From: a virus
Virus record (IMG/VR): IMGVR_UViG_3300013093_000346
Location: 1-20,430 of that record
Direction: 5' to 3' (one strand)
DNA length: 20,430 nucleotides
Part shown: positions 13,928 to 20,391 of the stretch, piece by piece
Layout of the letters: each line of letters opens with the position of its first letter
How positions within the stretch are numbered: the stretch's first letter is position 1
Program-made: the position numbers and the translations under genes
The notes under the pieces: generated by a model
Database searches by the model: none
What the model saw: only the letters and a program-made list of their open reading frames with translations
Told to the model about the DNA's origin: nothing

Positions 13928-15358
13928 ATGACACAAAATACAAATTACGGATACGATATACAAAAACTATACATCGAAATGATGTTGAATGATGCAGAAT
14001 CTTTTGTGAGATGTCAAAGCATTTTTGATCCATCATTGTTTGATCGCAAACTACAGACTAGTGCGGAATTCTTGGCAAAATATGTAGAAGAATATAATAG
14101 TTTGCCCACACTAGATATTATAAATGCGGCAACTGATTCATCTTTTAAACAGTTAACTGATGTTAAAGAAAATGATTACGATTGGCTACTAAATGAATTT
14201 GAAACTTTTATCAGACATAAAGGACTCGAACGAGCAATCTTAGAATCAGCCGATTTACTAGAAAAAGGTGAGTACGGCCCTGTAGAAGAAAAAATTAAAC
14301 AAGCAGTTCAAATTGGTTTGCAGAAAGATATGGGTACTGATTACTTTGAAGATCCCCGTGCTAGACTATTAAGGATTAAAGATAAAAATGGACAAATATC
14401 AACAGGATGGAAATCTATCGACGATAAACTTTATGGCGGTTTTAATCGCGGGGAACTTAATATCTGGGCTGGCGGTAGTGGTGCTGGCAAAAGTTTGTTC
14501 TTGGCTAACCTAGGCGTTAATTATTCTCTTGCTGGACTCAATGTATTATATCTTACATTAGAACTTAGCGAAGACTTAGTCTGTATGCGTGTTGACGCAA
14601 TGACTACCGGTATACCAACAAGAGAGATTTTTAAAAATATCGATGATGTTGAAATGAAAGTTAAAGTTATTGGTAAAAAATCTGGAAATCTACAAGTAAA
14701 ATACATGCCAAGCGGTAAAACATGTAATGACATTCGTGCATACTTGAAAGAATATGAAGTTAAAATGGGACATAAAGTCGATGTATTACTAGTAGATTAT
14801 ATGGACTTGTTGATGCCATTGAGTAAAAAAATTAGTGCAGAAAACTTGTTTGTTAAAGACAAGTATGTAAGTGAAGAGATGCGTAATTTGGCAGTGGAAA
14901 AAAACTGTGTTTGTGTAACTGCGGCACAGTTAAATCGTGGTGCAGTTGAAGAAGTGGAGTTTGATCACAGTCATATTTCAGGCGGACTATCTAAGATTCA
15001 GACAGCTGATAATGTGTTTGGTATCTTTACAAGTCGTGCTATGCGTGAGCGTGGACGTTATCAAATTCAGTTAATGAAGACACGTTCTAGTTCAGGTGTT
15101 GGTATGAAAATTGATTTAGATTTTAATATCGATACATTGAGAATTAGTGATTTAGATGAACAAGATGGATATGGAAATGGCGCACCAAGCGCAGGATCCA
15201 CATTGTTAAATTCTATTAAACAAAGACAGACAGTTAACACATCTACAGGAGAAATTACAGACCCTGGTAACGGAATAGCATTACCTAAAGTTAAAGCAGA
15301 AGTGGCTAGCAGTAAGTTGAGAGAACTATTGAATAATTTACCGGGAGATGATGTATAA
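13928..15358 (+). CDS. 41: Replicative DNA helicase gp41
   Basis: Hexameric DnaB-type helicase that opens the replication fork and partners primase gp61. It has 476 residues (T4 gp41 has 475). The helical N-terminal domain spans roughly residues 1-130. The RecA-like core begins near STGWKSIDDKLYGGFNRGEL. Walker A GGSGAGKS is at 182-189, the catalytic Glu212 is in YLTLELSED, Walker B VLLVDYMD starts at 286, and the sensor Gln334 is in TAAQLNR. SHISGGLSKIQTADNVFGIF follows as the DNA-binding loop region. The C-terminal tail (after about 415) is polar. No SD is evident; its own promoter predicts a leaderless mRNA. No terminator is obvious downstream. Confidence 0.95.
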   Translation: MTQNTNYGYDIQKLYIEMMLNDAESFVRCQSIFDPSLFDRKLQTSAEFLAKYVEEYNSLPTLDIINAATDSSFKQLTDVKENDYDWLLNEFETFIRHKGLERAILESADLLEKGEYGPVEEKIKQAVQIGLQKDMGTDYFEDPRARLLRIKDKNGQISTGWKSIDDKLYGGFNRGELNIWAGGSGAGKSLFLANLGVNYSLAGLNVLYLTLELSEDLVCMRVDAMTTGIPTREIFKNIDDVEMKVKVIGKKSGNLQVKYMPSGKTCNDIRAYLKEYEVKMGHKVDVLLVDYMDLLMPLSKKISAENLFVKDKYVSEEMRNLAVEKNCVCVTAAQLNRGAVEEVEFDHSHISGGLSKIQTADNVFGIFTSRAMRERGRYQIQLMKTRSSSGVGMKIDLDFNIDTLRISDLDEQDGYGNGAPSAGSTLLNSIKQRQTVNTSTGEITDPGNGIALPKVKAEVASSKLRELLNNLPGDDV

Positions 15359-15423
15359 TCCGTTATAACACATTTTTTAAGTCGAAGAGATAAGTACGTA
15401 TATAAAAGCACTGGAAACTCCCT

Positions 15424-15867
15424 ATGGAACTGCACCACATTAGAGATATTACTGACCCGTTAGTAAGAATCATCAAAGATGATCCCGTACGTCCTCATAT
15501 ACCTCTTGAACAACGTATAAATGAGGCTGCCGAAATTCTTATACTTAGAGCAGGAGAAGAAATACTTGCGGCAACTTGTATGCAATGGTTAGATCAAATT
15601 CCGGAAACAGAAGAAGATTTAATCAACATGGGCAAAGATAAAGATGTTGCCGTATTTTATACTATCTGGAGTTATGCTCCAGGTGCTGGTGCTAAACTAC
15701 TGCAAGAAGCCGCAAGTTGGTTAAAAAGTGAATATAAAGACTTAAAAGGCATAGTTACACTAAGCCCGCAAACTCCTATGGCACGTAGATTCCATTTAAA
15801 AAATGGCGCAAAAGTACGCAAAGAAAACGCTACATCAGTAAACTACGAGTATTACTTTAAAGAATAA
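15424..15867 (+). CDS. GNAT-like N-acetyltransferase domain protein
   Basis: A 147-residue protein shaped like a compact GNAT fold. The strand VAVFYTIWSYAPGAGAKLL (residues 75-93) is followed by a helix; PGAGAKLL occupies the place of the acetyl-CoA pyrophosphate loop (Q/R-x-x-G-x-G/A). The next strand, GIVTLSPQTPMARRFHLKNG (109-128), is the usual C-terminal GNAT pair. I recall related proteins in T4-like phages annotated as acetyltransferases with unknown substrate. The gap before it (15359-15423) holds TATATAAAAG about 20 bases upstream of the ATG but no promoter I would call with confidence. A late promoter and the fibre gene follow six bases after its stop. Confidence 0.78.
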   Translation: MELHHIRDITDPLVRIIKDDPVRPHIPLEQRINEAAEILILRAGEEILAATCMQWLDQIPETEEDLINMGKDKDVAVFYTIWSYAPGAGAKLLQEAASWLKSEYKDLKGIVTLSPQTPMARRFHLKNGAKVRKENATSVNYEYYFKE

Positions 15868-15872
15868 GCTCT

Positions 15873-15880
15873 GATAAATA
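15873..15880 (+). promoter_or_regulatory. T4-type late promoter of the fibre gene
   Basis: GATAAATA matches TATAAATA at seven of eight positions. With T4 late geometry transcription would start near 15886, inside the loop of the hairpin described at 15879-15900, leaving a leader of roughly 19 bases with TAAGGA. Confidence 0.7.
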
Positions 15881-15900
15881 CTAGTGATTAAGGACTAGTA
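15879..15900 (+). promoter_or_regulatory. Hairpin holding the fibre-gene ribosome-binding site
   Basis: TACTAGT (15879-15885) pairs with ACTAGTA (15894-15900) around the loop GATTAAGG, which contains most of the SD TAAGGA (15889-15894), ten bases before ATG 15905. Read-through RNA can form it; RNA started at the late promoter lacks the 5' arm. Confidence 0.55.
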
Positions 15901-15904
15901 TCCA

Positions 15905-18652
15905 ATGAGCACAGTACATTCAGTTAAATTAATAGCGTACGATTATGTAGATATCGCGAGCGTAAGTTATAATAATGGTGACGTAATCTACGACGGCACA
16001 AATGTCACATTACGAGTTATGGACGGTCATACTGTCGGTGGCTGGCCCCTTGCTACCCAATCATGGGTTAATCAAAATGCATTGACTGTCTCTTCTTTAG
16101 CTCCTGCCGTTTCTGCCGCGCTAAGTACCCAATTAGTTAACTATTCAACTTCTGCACAGATCGCAGGAACTTATGCAACACAGGCACAACTAAGTGCCGC
16201 AGTAGCTGGAATTATTACAGTTATACCCACAGCAGGTACCGGCCCATCTGGTACATTAGGCGGGGTCAGAGTAGATGGTACTTCAATTACAATTAACCCA
16301 TCAACTGGTGTTATTAGCGGTGCTAACCAATATCAACTACCCAAAGCCGTAGCTCAATCAGGTGGAGCAGGCGGAACATTAGGAGGTGTTATCCCCGATG
16401 GCACTAGCATTGTAATTAATGCGTTGACTGGTGTTATTAGTGGCGCTAATCAATACGTTCTTCCTGCGGCTGGGACAACAACCATAGGCGGGGTTAGTGT
16501 AGCAACCAATAATGGATTGACTTTAAATACTTCATCCGGAGCTTTGAGTCTTACTATCGCTATAGCTCAATCCGGCGGCACAGGAGGAACATTAGGTGGT
16601 GTTATTCCTGACGGTACTACTATTACAATTAATAATGGAGTAATAAGCGGCTATGCTGGCTACACATTGTCAGCAACTACCACTACGACACTAGGTGGTG
16701 TTATTATTCCAGTAACTGCTAACTCAGGTCTTACTAATAGCAGTGGAACAATACGTTTGGCTACAGCAAGTACTACTCAACTTGGTGGCGTTAAAGTTGA
16801 CGGTAGCACAATTATTATTAACGGCAGCGGAGTTATATCAGCACAGATTACTGGTGCGATTATCTTCCAAGGCGGCTGGGATGCAAGTACAAATACACCA
16901 TTCTTGACTAATGGTGTTGGAACAAACGGATTTGAATATGTAGTTACTAAAGCAGGTACTGTTAGTTTTGGCGCTGGCCCTATTACATTTACAATTGGTG
17001 ATAACGTAATTTATAACGGTACTATTTGGGTGCGTGTTCCTATCGGAGCAAGTGCTGGTACAGTTAATAATTTATTAACATTCAATAATTCAGGAACAGG
17101 ATCTTCAAGCCCTTCAAGTTTCAATGGTAGTAGTGCTGTAACTATTTCTTACAATAGTATTGGAGCTGAACCAGCTGGTGGTAGTTCAGATATAACTACT
17201 GTAGGAACAATTACTTCGGGTACATGGAACGGTACATTAATTGGATCACAATACGGCGGAACTGGCGTTAATAATAGCCCTTATACAATTACAGTAACTG
17301 GGGCTAGTCAAACATTAAATCAAAGTGTGGCTAGCGGCTCGGCTCCTACATTCCTTGGCACAAACTTTACCAGCATTCCTAACACAGCATTAGCCAGTAG
17401 CAGTATAACATTTGGAACTACATCACAGGCATTAGGTTCAACTATAACAAATATTAACGGCGTTAATGTCGGACCTACTACTCCTGGTACTGGTGCATTT
17501 ACTACATTATCAGCAACTGGCGCAATTACTCATAATACTACAACCAATAGTCAAAGTTATACTACTACAAGTACTGGTACTATAACAATTACTTCGGGTA
17601 CAGCAGGCAATATTAATAATATGAATATTGGTGCTACTACTCCTGGTACTGGTGCATTTACTACATTATCAGCAACTGGCGCAATTACTCATAATACTAC
17701 AACCAATAGTCAAAGTTATACTACTACAAGTACTGGTACTATAACAATTACTTCAGGTACAGTTGGTGCTATTAATAATATGAGCATTGGCGGTACTACT
17801 GCGGCCGCCGGCACGTTTACCGGACTGACAGTTAATAGTACAACTAACACTCCAACTTTAGCTACTACCACTACTGCTATATCTTCTACTGCTTGGACTA
17901 CTACTGGAATAAACTTTAGAATTCAGGCAAGAACATATACGGATACCACTAGTGCTAGCGGTACAGTTGCCGCTAGTTATATTAATGCATTGTCGGCACC
18001 TACACTAGCATCATCTAATACTATTACAATAACAGACGCGGCTAACTTGTATGTTGCGGCACCTGTGAACGGTACGGGTACATCTTTTACTAATGCTAGT
18101 GCTATTTTAACTAACGGTGTGATAAAATCAACAGTGGCAACTGGCACGGCACCGTTTGTTGTTGCAAGTACAACTGTAGTTGCTAACTTGAACGCAAATT
18201 ATTTAAACGGTGCATCATTTGCTTCTCCTGGTACATTAGGCAGCAGTACTCCAGGACAGGTTAATGCTACTAATATAGTTCAATCAAGCGCCGGCGTACA
18301 TTATTTCCAACAACCTAGCCCTACGGCATTGGTTACTGCGGGTGCTACTACTTTAACTATTGCCCAAATGCTAACTTTGATAATAACTTATAATGCTACC
18401 GGTACGGCAACTTGGACATTACCAACAGGTGCATTAACTGACGCTGGTATATTGTCAGGCGCTTTAGTTGTAAATGGATCGTTTGAATGGTATATTATTA
18501 ATCTTGCAACAGGGGCAAATACTGTTACTTTGGCCGCGGCAGCTACCGGACATACTATTGTGGGTAATACTACTGTGGCAATATCATCACAGGCAGCATT
18601 TAGAACTGTTAAAACTGCTACCAGTACTTACATAACTTATAGAATTAGTTAA
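15905..18652 (+). CDS. Large repeat-rich tail fibre or virion surface protein
   Basis: A 915-residue, Thr/Ser/Gly/Ala/Asn-rich beta-structured protein with very few charged residues, as expected for a trimeric fibre. The N-terminus (1-100) contains DVIYDGTNVTLRVMDG and a helical heptad-like stretch that may attach it to the virion. Residues about 110-320 carry at least four diverged repeats of the type LGGVxxDGTxIxIN...GVISG. The middle has GTITSGTWNGTLIGSQYGGT, and then two almost identical 53-residue units follow (about 520-626) plus a diverged third. The C-terminal head region includes ATWTLPTGALTDAGILSGAL and ends TSTYITYRIS. It probably recognises the host surface. No chaperone-type autoprocessing motif is recognised. 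The stop overlaps a minus-strand gene by four bases. Confidence 0.88.
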   Translation: MSTVHSVKLIAYDYVDIASVSYNNGDVIYDGTNVTLRVMDGHTVGGWPLATQSWVNQNALTVSSLAPAVSAALSTQLVNYSTSAQIAGTYATQAQLSAAVAGIITVIPTAGTGPSGTLGGVRVDGTSITINPSTGVISGANQYQLPKAVAQSGGAGGTLGGVIPDGTSIVINALTGVISGANQYVLPAAGTTTIGGVSVATNNGLTLNTSSGALSLTIAIAQSGGTGGTLGGVIPDGTTITINNGVISGYAGYTLSATTTTTLGGVIIPVTANSGLTNSSGTIRLATASTTQLGGVKVDGSTIIINGSGVISAQITGAIIFQGGWDASTNTPFLTNGVGTNGFEYVVTKAGTVSFGAGPITFTIGDNVIYNGTIWVRVPIGASAGTVNNLLTFNNSGTGSSSPSSFNGSSAVTISYNSIGAEPAGGSSDITTVGTITSGTWNGTLIGSQYGGTGVNNSPYTITVTGASQTLNQSVASGSAPTFLGTNFTSIPNTALASSSITFGTTSQALGSTITNINGVNVGPTTPGTGAFTTLSATGAITHNTTTNSQSYTTTSTGTITITSGTAGNINNMNIGATTPGTGAFTTLSATGAITHNTTTNSQSYTTTSTGTITITSGTVGAINNMSIGGTTAAAGTFTGLTVNSTTNTPTLATTTTAISSTAWTTTGINFRIQARTYTDTTSASGTVAASYINALSAPTLASSNTITITDAANLYVAAPVNGTGTSFTNASAILTNGVIKSTVATGTAPFVVASTTVVANLNANYLNGASFASPGTLGSSTPGQVNATNIVQSSAGVHYFQQPSPTALVTAGATTLTIAQMLTLIITYNATGTATWTLPTGALTDAGILSGALVVNGSFEWYIINLATGANTVTLAAAATGHTIVGNTTVAISSQAAFRTVKTATSTYITYRIS
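17475..17762 (+). repeat. Two near-identical 129-base direct repeats, 159-base period, in the fibre gene
   Basis: Copy 1 at 17475-17603 and copy 2 at 17634-17762 differ at a single base (17596 G, 17755 A), a synonymous change. The 159-base period equals 53 residues, so the frame is kept. A third unit starting near 17775 is clearly diverged. Such identity implies recent duplication or gene conversion. Confidence 0.95.
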
Positions 18653-18804
18653 GTTCTAGGACAATTGGTGAACCACTGACACCAAGTCCACATATACCCC
18701 AGTTCTAAAGATAAAAAAATAAACGCTATACCATAATAGATCCACTCGGCACGAGTTAACGGTTCTGGATCCATTTCCGGATTGTGCTCAAAATCATCTT
18801 TCAT
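18649..18804 (-). CDS. 51-residue single-span membrane protein
   Basis: Minus-strand ORF from ATG 18804 to TAA at 18651-18649. It begins MKDDFEHNPEMDPEPLTRAE, an acidic exposed N-terminus. A single hydrophobic segment follows, WIYYGIAFIFLSLELGYMW, and it ends TWCQWFTNCPRT with two cysteines. The topology suggests an inner-membrane protein; whether the N-terminus is inside is not certain. It fills the gap behind the fibre gene, overlaps its stop by four bases, and has a late-type box (ACTAAATA on its strand) five bases before its ATG. Possible roles include lysis or exclusion of other phages; no family is recognised. No SD is seen. Confidence 0.68.
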   Translation of the reverse strand: MKDDFEHNPEMDPEPLTRAEWIYYGIAFIFLSLELGYMWTWCQWFTNCPRT

Positions 18805-18809
18805 AAAAA

Positions 18810-18822
18810 TATTTAGTAAATA
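18810..18822. promoter_or_regulatory. Palindromic bidirectional late promoter
   Basis: TATTTAGTAAATA is a 13-base palindrome around a central G. Read on the plus strand it gives AGTAAATA, four bases before ATG 18827. Read on the minus strand it gives ACTAAATA, five bases before ATG 18804. One site would serve both divergent genes, each apparently leaderless. Confidence 0.55.
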
Positions 18823-18826
18823 CTAT

Positions 18827-19087
18827 ATGCCCAATGGAGTTTTTTATCTTCCAGAATATCATTCATTTGAGTATATAGCTAGGGCACCTTGGCCTCATAT
18901 CTATCACAACTATCAACAAGATTGGATCGATGCTGTGACAGAATTAGAAAACTGGTTGAATCGATATGCAGGACCACACTTTGCTGAGTGGGCTTTTAGT
19001 CAGCAACAAGATCAAGAATATTGGCATGCATGTGTGGCGTTTAAAAGAGAACGTAATAAAACACTGTTTTTACTCACGTGGAGCTGA
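18827..19087 (+). CDS. Small conserved phage protein, 86 residues
   Basis: The chosen start is ATG 18827 (MPNGVFYLPEYHSFEYIARA); an upstream in-frame start at 18782 would run through the divergent gene and the shared promoter. The protein is aromatic-rich and soluble: WIDAVTELENWLNRYAGPHF, then YWHACVAFKRERNKTLFLLT. The C-terminal CVAFKRERNKTLFLL is likely a beta hairpin and recalls small cyanophage proteins of unknown role. The late-type box AGTAAATA lies four bases before the ATG and no SD is present. The stop TGA lies in the late box of the next gene. Confidence 0.75.
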   Translation: MPNGVFYLPEYHSFEYIARAPWPHIYHNYQQDWIDAVTELENWLNRYAGPHFAEWAFSQQQDQEYWHACVAFKRERNKTLFLLTWS

Positions 19088-19093
19088 TAAATA
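19086..19093 (+). promoter_or_regulatory. T4-type late promoter of the 132-residue gene
   Basis: GATAAATA, identical to the fibre-gene box, overlapping the TGA of the preceding gene and ending four bases before ATG 19098. The predicted transcript would start within the start codon. Confidence 0.6.
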
Positions 19094-19097
19094 CACC

Positions 19098-19496
19098 ATG
19101 AAAATTATAGAAATTATCCGGGAAAACTGGATTACTAATCAGCAAATGGGGCTGGGCAGTGAACGCCCTGCTGATCAATCTGTTATGGAATTAGGCAGCG
19201 ATAAACCACATCTGCTGGGTAAACTGGAAAAAACTGGCCAAGTGGTACGTATACTAAAACGTGTTAAACATGTACAGTTCAGCGACCAAACTGATTGGCT
19301 ATTGATTGATCTAGATCTTACCGAAAAAGGTAAAGAACTAAAATGGCTTCCAGGCACAACTAAATTCTCCTGGGTTAAAGAATTTAGTCGCGAAGAAATT
19401 GAAAATGAGAATACCGGAGACAGTATAGGTATGGGCCCACCCCCAGCACCTTGGGGACCTAGCCCTGTGGGCAACTATCCAATAAAACAACAATAA
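19098..19496 (+). CDS. Phage protein of unknown function with Pro/Gly-rich C-terminus
   Basis: A 132-residue protein starting at ATG 19098 (MKIIEIIRENWITNQQMGLG); the in-frame ATG at 18966 lies inside the preceding gene and is rejected. The centre has beta-like blocks (QVVRILKRVKHVQF, DWLLIDLDLTEKGKELKWLP). The C-terminus is Pro/Gly-rich: IGMGPPPAPWGPSPVGNY. That ending looks like a flexible or polyproline binding tail. The stop abuts the stop of the convergent gene with no gap. A late box precedes it, suggesting a virion or late function. No family recognised. Confidence 0.75.
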   Translation: MKIIEIIRENWITNQQMGLGSERPADQSVMELGSDKPHLLGKLEKTGQVVRILKRVKHVQFSDQTDWLLIDLDLTEKGKELKWLPGTTKFSWVKEFSREEIENENTGDSIGMGPPPAPWGPSPVGNYPIKQQ

Positions 19497-19793
19497 TTAA
19501 AGTTTCGGCTCAACTCGGTCGGTTAATTGACTAGTATGTAGTGCAACTTTCTCAGCGGCGGCACGAGCTTCAATTGCTAATTCTTCCGCGGCTTTCTTGG
19601 CCTGAGCGGCTGCGGCTTCAGCATGCTGTTGAACTTCCTGTGCGGCACGTATCGCTTCTTCTTTGGCAGATTCCAATTCAGCTTCCAATTGCTGAACACG
19701 GGTAGAGGCTAATACACTGGTCTTCTTGGCGGCTGAAAATAATTTGGCAACATCAGCATCAATTATGTTATGTAACTTGTCTAGTATACTCAT
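19497..19793 (-). CDS. Alanine-rich coiled-coil protein
   Basis: A 98-residue minus-strand protein. After MSILDKLHNIIDADVAKLFS it is one long Ala/Glu/Lys/Gln helix with heptad spacing (VQQLEAELESAKEEAIRAAQ, then repeated AAAQAKKAAEELAIEARAAA). No signal peptide or membrane span. It begins after a textbook late promoter and SD AAGGAG (19802-19807) eight bases upstream of its ATG, so it should be strongly made late. A structural rod, scaffold or assembly factor is plausible. Composition is more GC-rich than the neighbours because of the Ala codons. Confidence 0.85.
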   Translation of the reverse strand: MSILDKLHNIIDADVAKLFSAAKKTSVLASTRVQQLEAELESAKEEAIRAAQEVQQHAEAAAAQAKKAAEELAIEARAAAEKVALHTSQLTDRVEPKL

Positions 19794-19817
19794 AGAGCAT
19801 TCTCCTTAATGTACGCA

Positions 19818-19825
19818 TATTTATA
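19818..19825 (-). promoter_or_regulatory. Perfect T4-type late promoter of the coiled-coil gene
   Basis: On the minus strand the site reads TATAAATA, the exact T4 late consensus, 24 bases before ATG 19793. The resulting leader of about 19 bases carries AAGGAG. This is the clearest late promoter in the window and anchors the reading of the weaker boxes. Confidence 0.8.
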
Positions 19826-19865
19826 GTGGCCGAAGGTGGCGCAGAAAATTATCTATCGCGAAGCG

Positions 19866-19897
19866 AAAAGCGGAAAACGCGAAATTCAGCGTTCCGC
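19866..19897 (-). terminator. Probable terminator of the exported Cys-rich gene
   Basis: On the minus strand GCGGAACGC (19897-19889) pairs with GCGTTTTCCGC (19880-19870) apart from a two-base bulge, around an eight-base loop, followed by TTTT. It lies seven bases after the stop of the 19904-20140 gene. The short T run keeps confidence moderate. Confidence 0.5.
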
Positions 19898-19903
19898 ACT
19901 CAG

Positions 19904-20140
19904 CTACCTCTTAATGTCCTCCCGGGGTATACGTAATACTCTACGCTGTTCCTCAACTACTAACCTGGTACAGTTTTCACGCTGGGTTAAACTTGCCATG
20001 CTTTCACACTTTTTTATATCCAACTTAGCCACAGCCAAACACAAATCCTGCTCATATCCACGCAATCTGGCACAATCGTTGATACTCTCAGCCGAACTGT
20101 GCAAGCTAATAACAGCTAGTATTACTAAAATGTAACGCAT
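19904..20140 (-). CDS. Small exported four-cysteine protein
   Basis: A 78-residue minus-strand protein. MRYILVILAVISLHSSAES is a good signal peptide with likely cleavage after SSA. The mature part has four cysteines spaced INDCARLRGYEQDLCLAVAK, KKCESMASL and RENCTRLV, suggesting two disulfides in the periplasm, and a basic end, RRVLRIPREDIKR. The ATG at 20140 is preferred over the TTG codon just upstream. The late-type box AGTAAATA lies four bases before it and a hairpin follows the stop. Similar four-Cys exported proteins occur in proteobacteria, so it may come from a host, but I cannot name a family. A periplasmic role in lysis or exclusion is conceivable. Confidence 0.78.
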   Translation of the reverse strand: MRYILVILAVISLHSSAESINDCARLRGYEQDLCLAVAKLDIKKCESMASLTQRENCTRLVVEEQRRVLRIPREDIKR

Positions 20141-20144
20141 CAAG

Positions 20145-20152
20145 TATTTACT
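20145..20152 (-). promoter_or_regulatory. Late-type box of the exported Cys-rich gene
   Basis: On the minus strand it reads AGTAAATA, the same box as at 18815-18822, and it ends four bases before ATG 20140, the same distance as at 18827 and 19098. No SD is present. Confidence 0.5.
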
Positions 20153-20167
20153 CTTACTAGTTTGTAA

Positions 20168-20196
20168 CTGAAATCAGTAGTAGCGCGGAGTATACT
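20168..20196 (+). promoter_or_regulatory. Possible sigma70-like promoter of the 60-residue gene
   Basis: CTGAAA (20168-20173), 17 bases, TATACT (20191-20196), then nine bases to ATG 20206. The -35 match is only four of six. The predicted +1 is two or three bases before the ATG. Confidence 0.4.
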
Positions 20197-20205
20197 ATAA
20201 CTATT

Positions 20206-20388
20206 ATGCTAAACACTATTATACTTGCCACTTGCCAATTAATCTCTTTCGCTCCTGATCAAGGCCTACATGTGTGCAAGTACACATGCGACCAAGGTCC
20301 TAAAACTGTAATCAACGTGGTCAGCAACAACAGCAACTATATTTGCCAACGACAAATCACAGTTAACCGTTGGCTGCATAATCGTTAA
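20206..20388 (+). CDS. Small Cys-containing, possibly exported protein
   Basis: A 60-residue protein: MLNTIILATCQLISFAPDQG is a short hydrophobic leader that could be a signal peptide, though it lacks a clear positive start. CKYTCDQG, then NYICQRQITVNRW, give three further cysteines. C-x-Y-x-C-D-x-G is reminiscent of small exported host proteins. No SD is visible, and the promoter is weak. It is divergent from the other Cys-rich exported gene, with 65 bases between their starts, which suggests a pair with related envelope roles. The gene is likely but not certain. Confidence 0.55.
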   Translation: MLNTIILATCQLISFAPDQGLHVCKYTCDQGPKTVINVVSNNSNYICQRQITVNRWLHNR

Positions 20389-20391
20389 AAA

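Noticed and set aside
15351-15423. Promoter candidates TATAAT (15354-15359), TATAAC (15364-15369) and TATATAAAAG before the GNAT-like gene
   Set aside because: No matching -35 element at 16-18 bases and no good late box, so none was called.
18966-19097. Upstream in-frame start for the 132-residue gene
   Set aside because: It would overlap most of the preceding gene and pass through the late promoter; ATG 19098 fits the promoter spacing.
19836-20135. Plus-strand ORF opposite the exported Cys-rich gene
   Set aside because: It starts with GTG without SD. The minus-strand frame has a signal peptide, ordered cysteines, a promoter box and a terminator.
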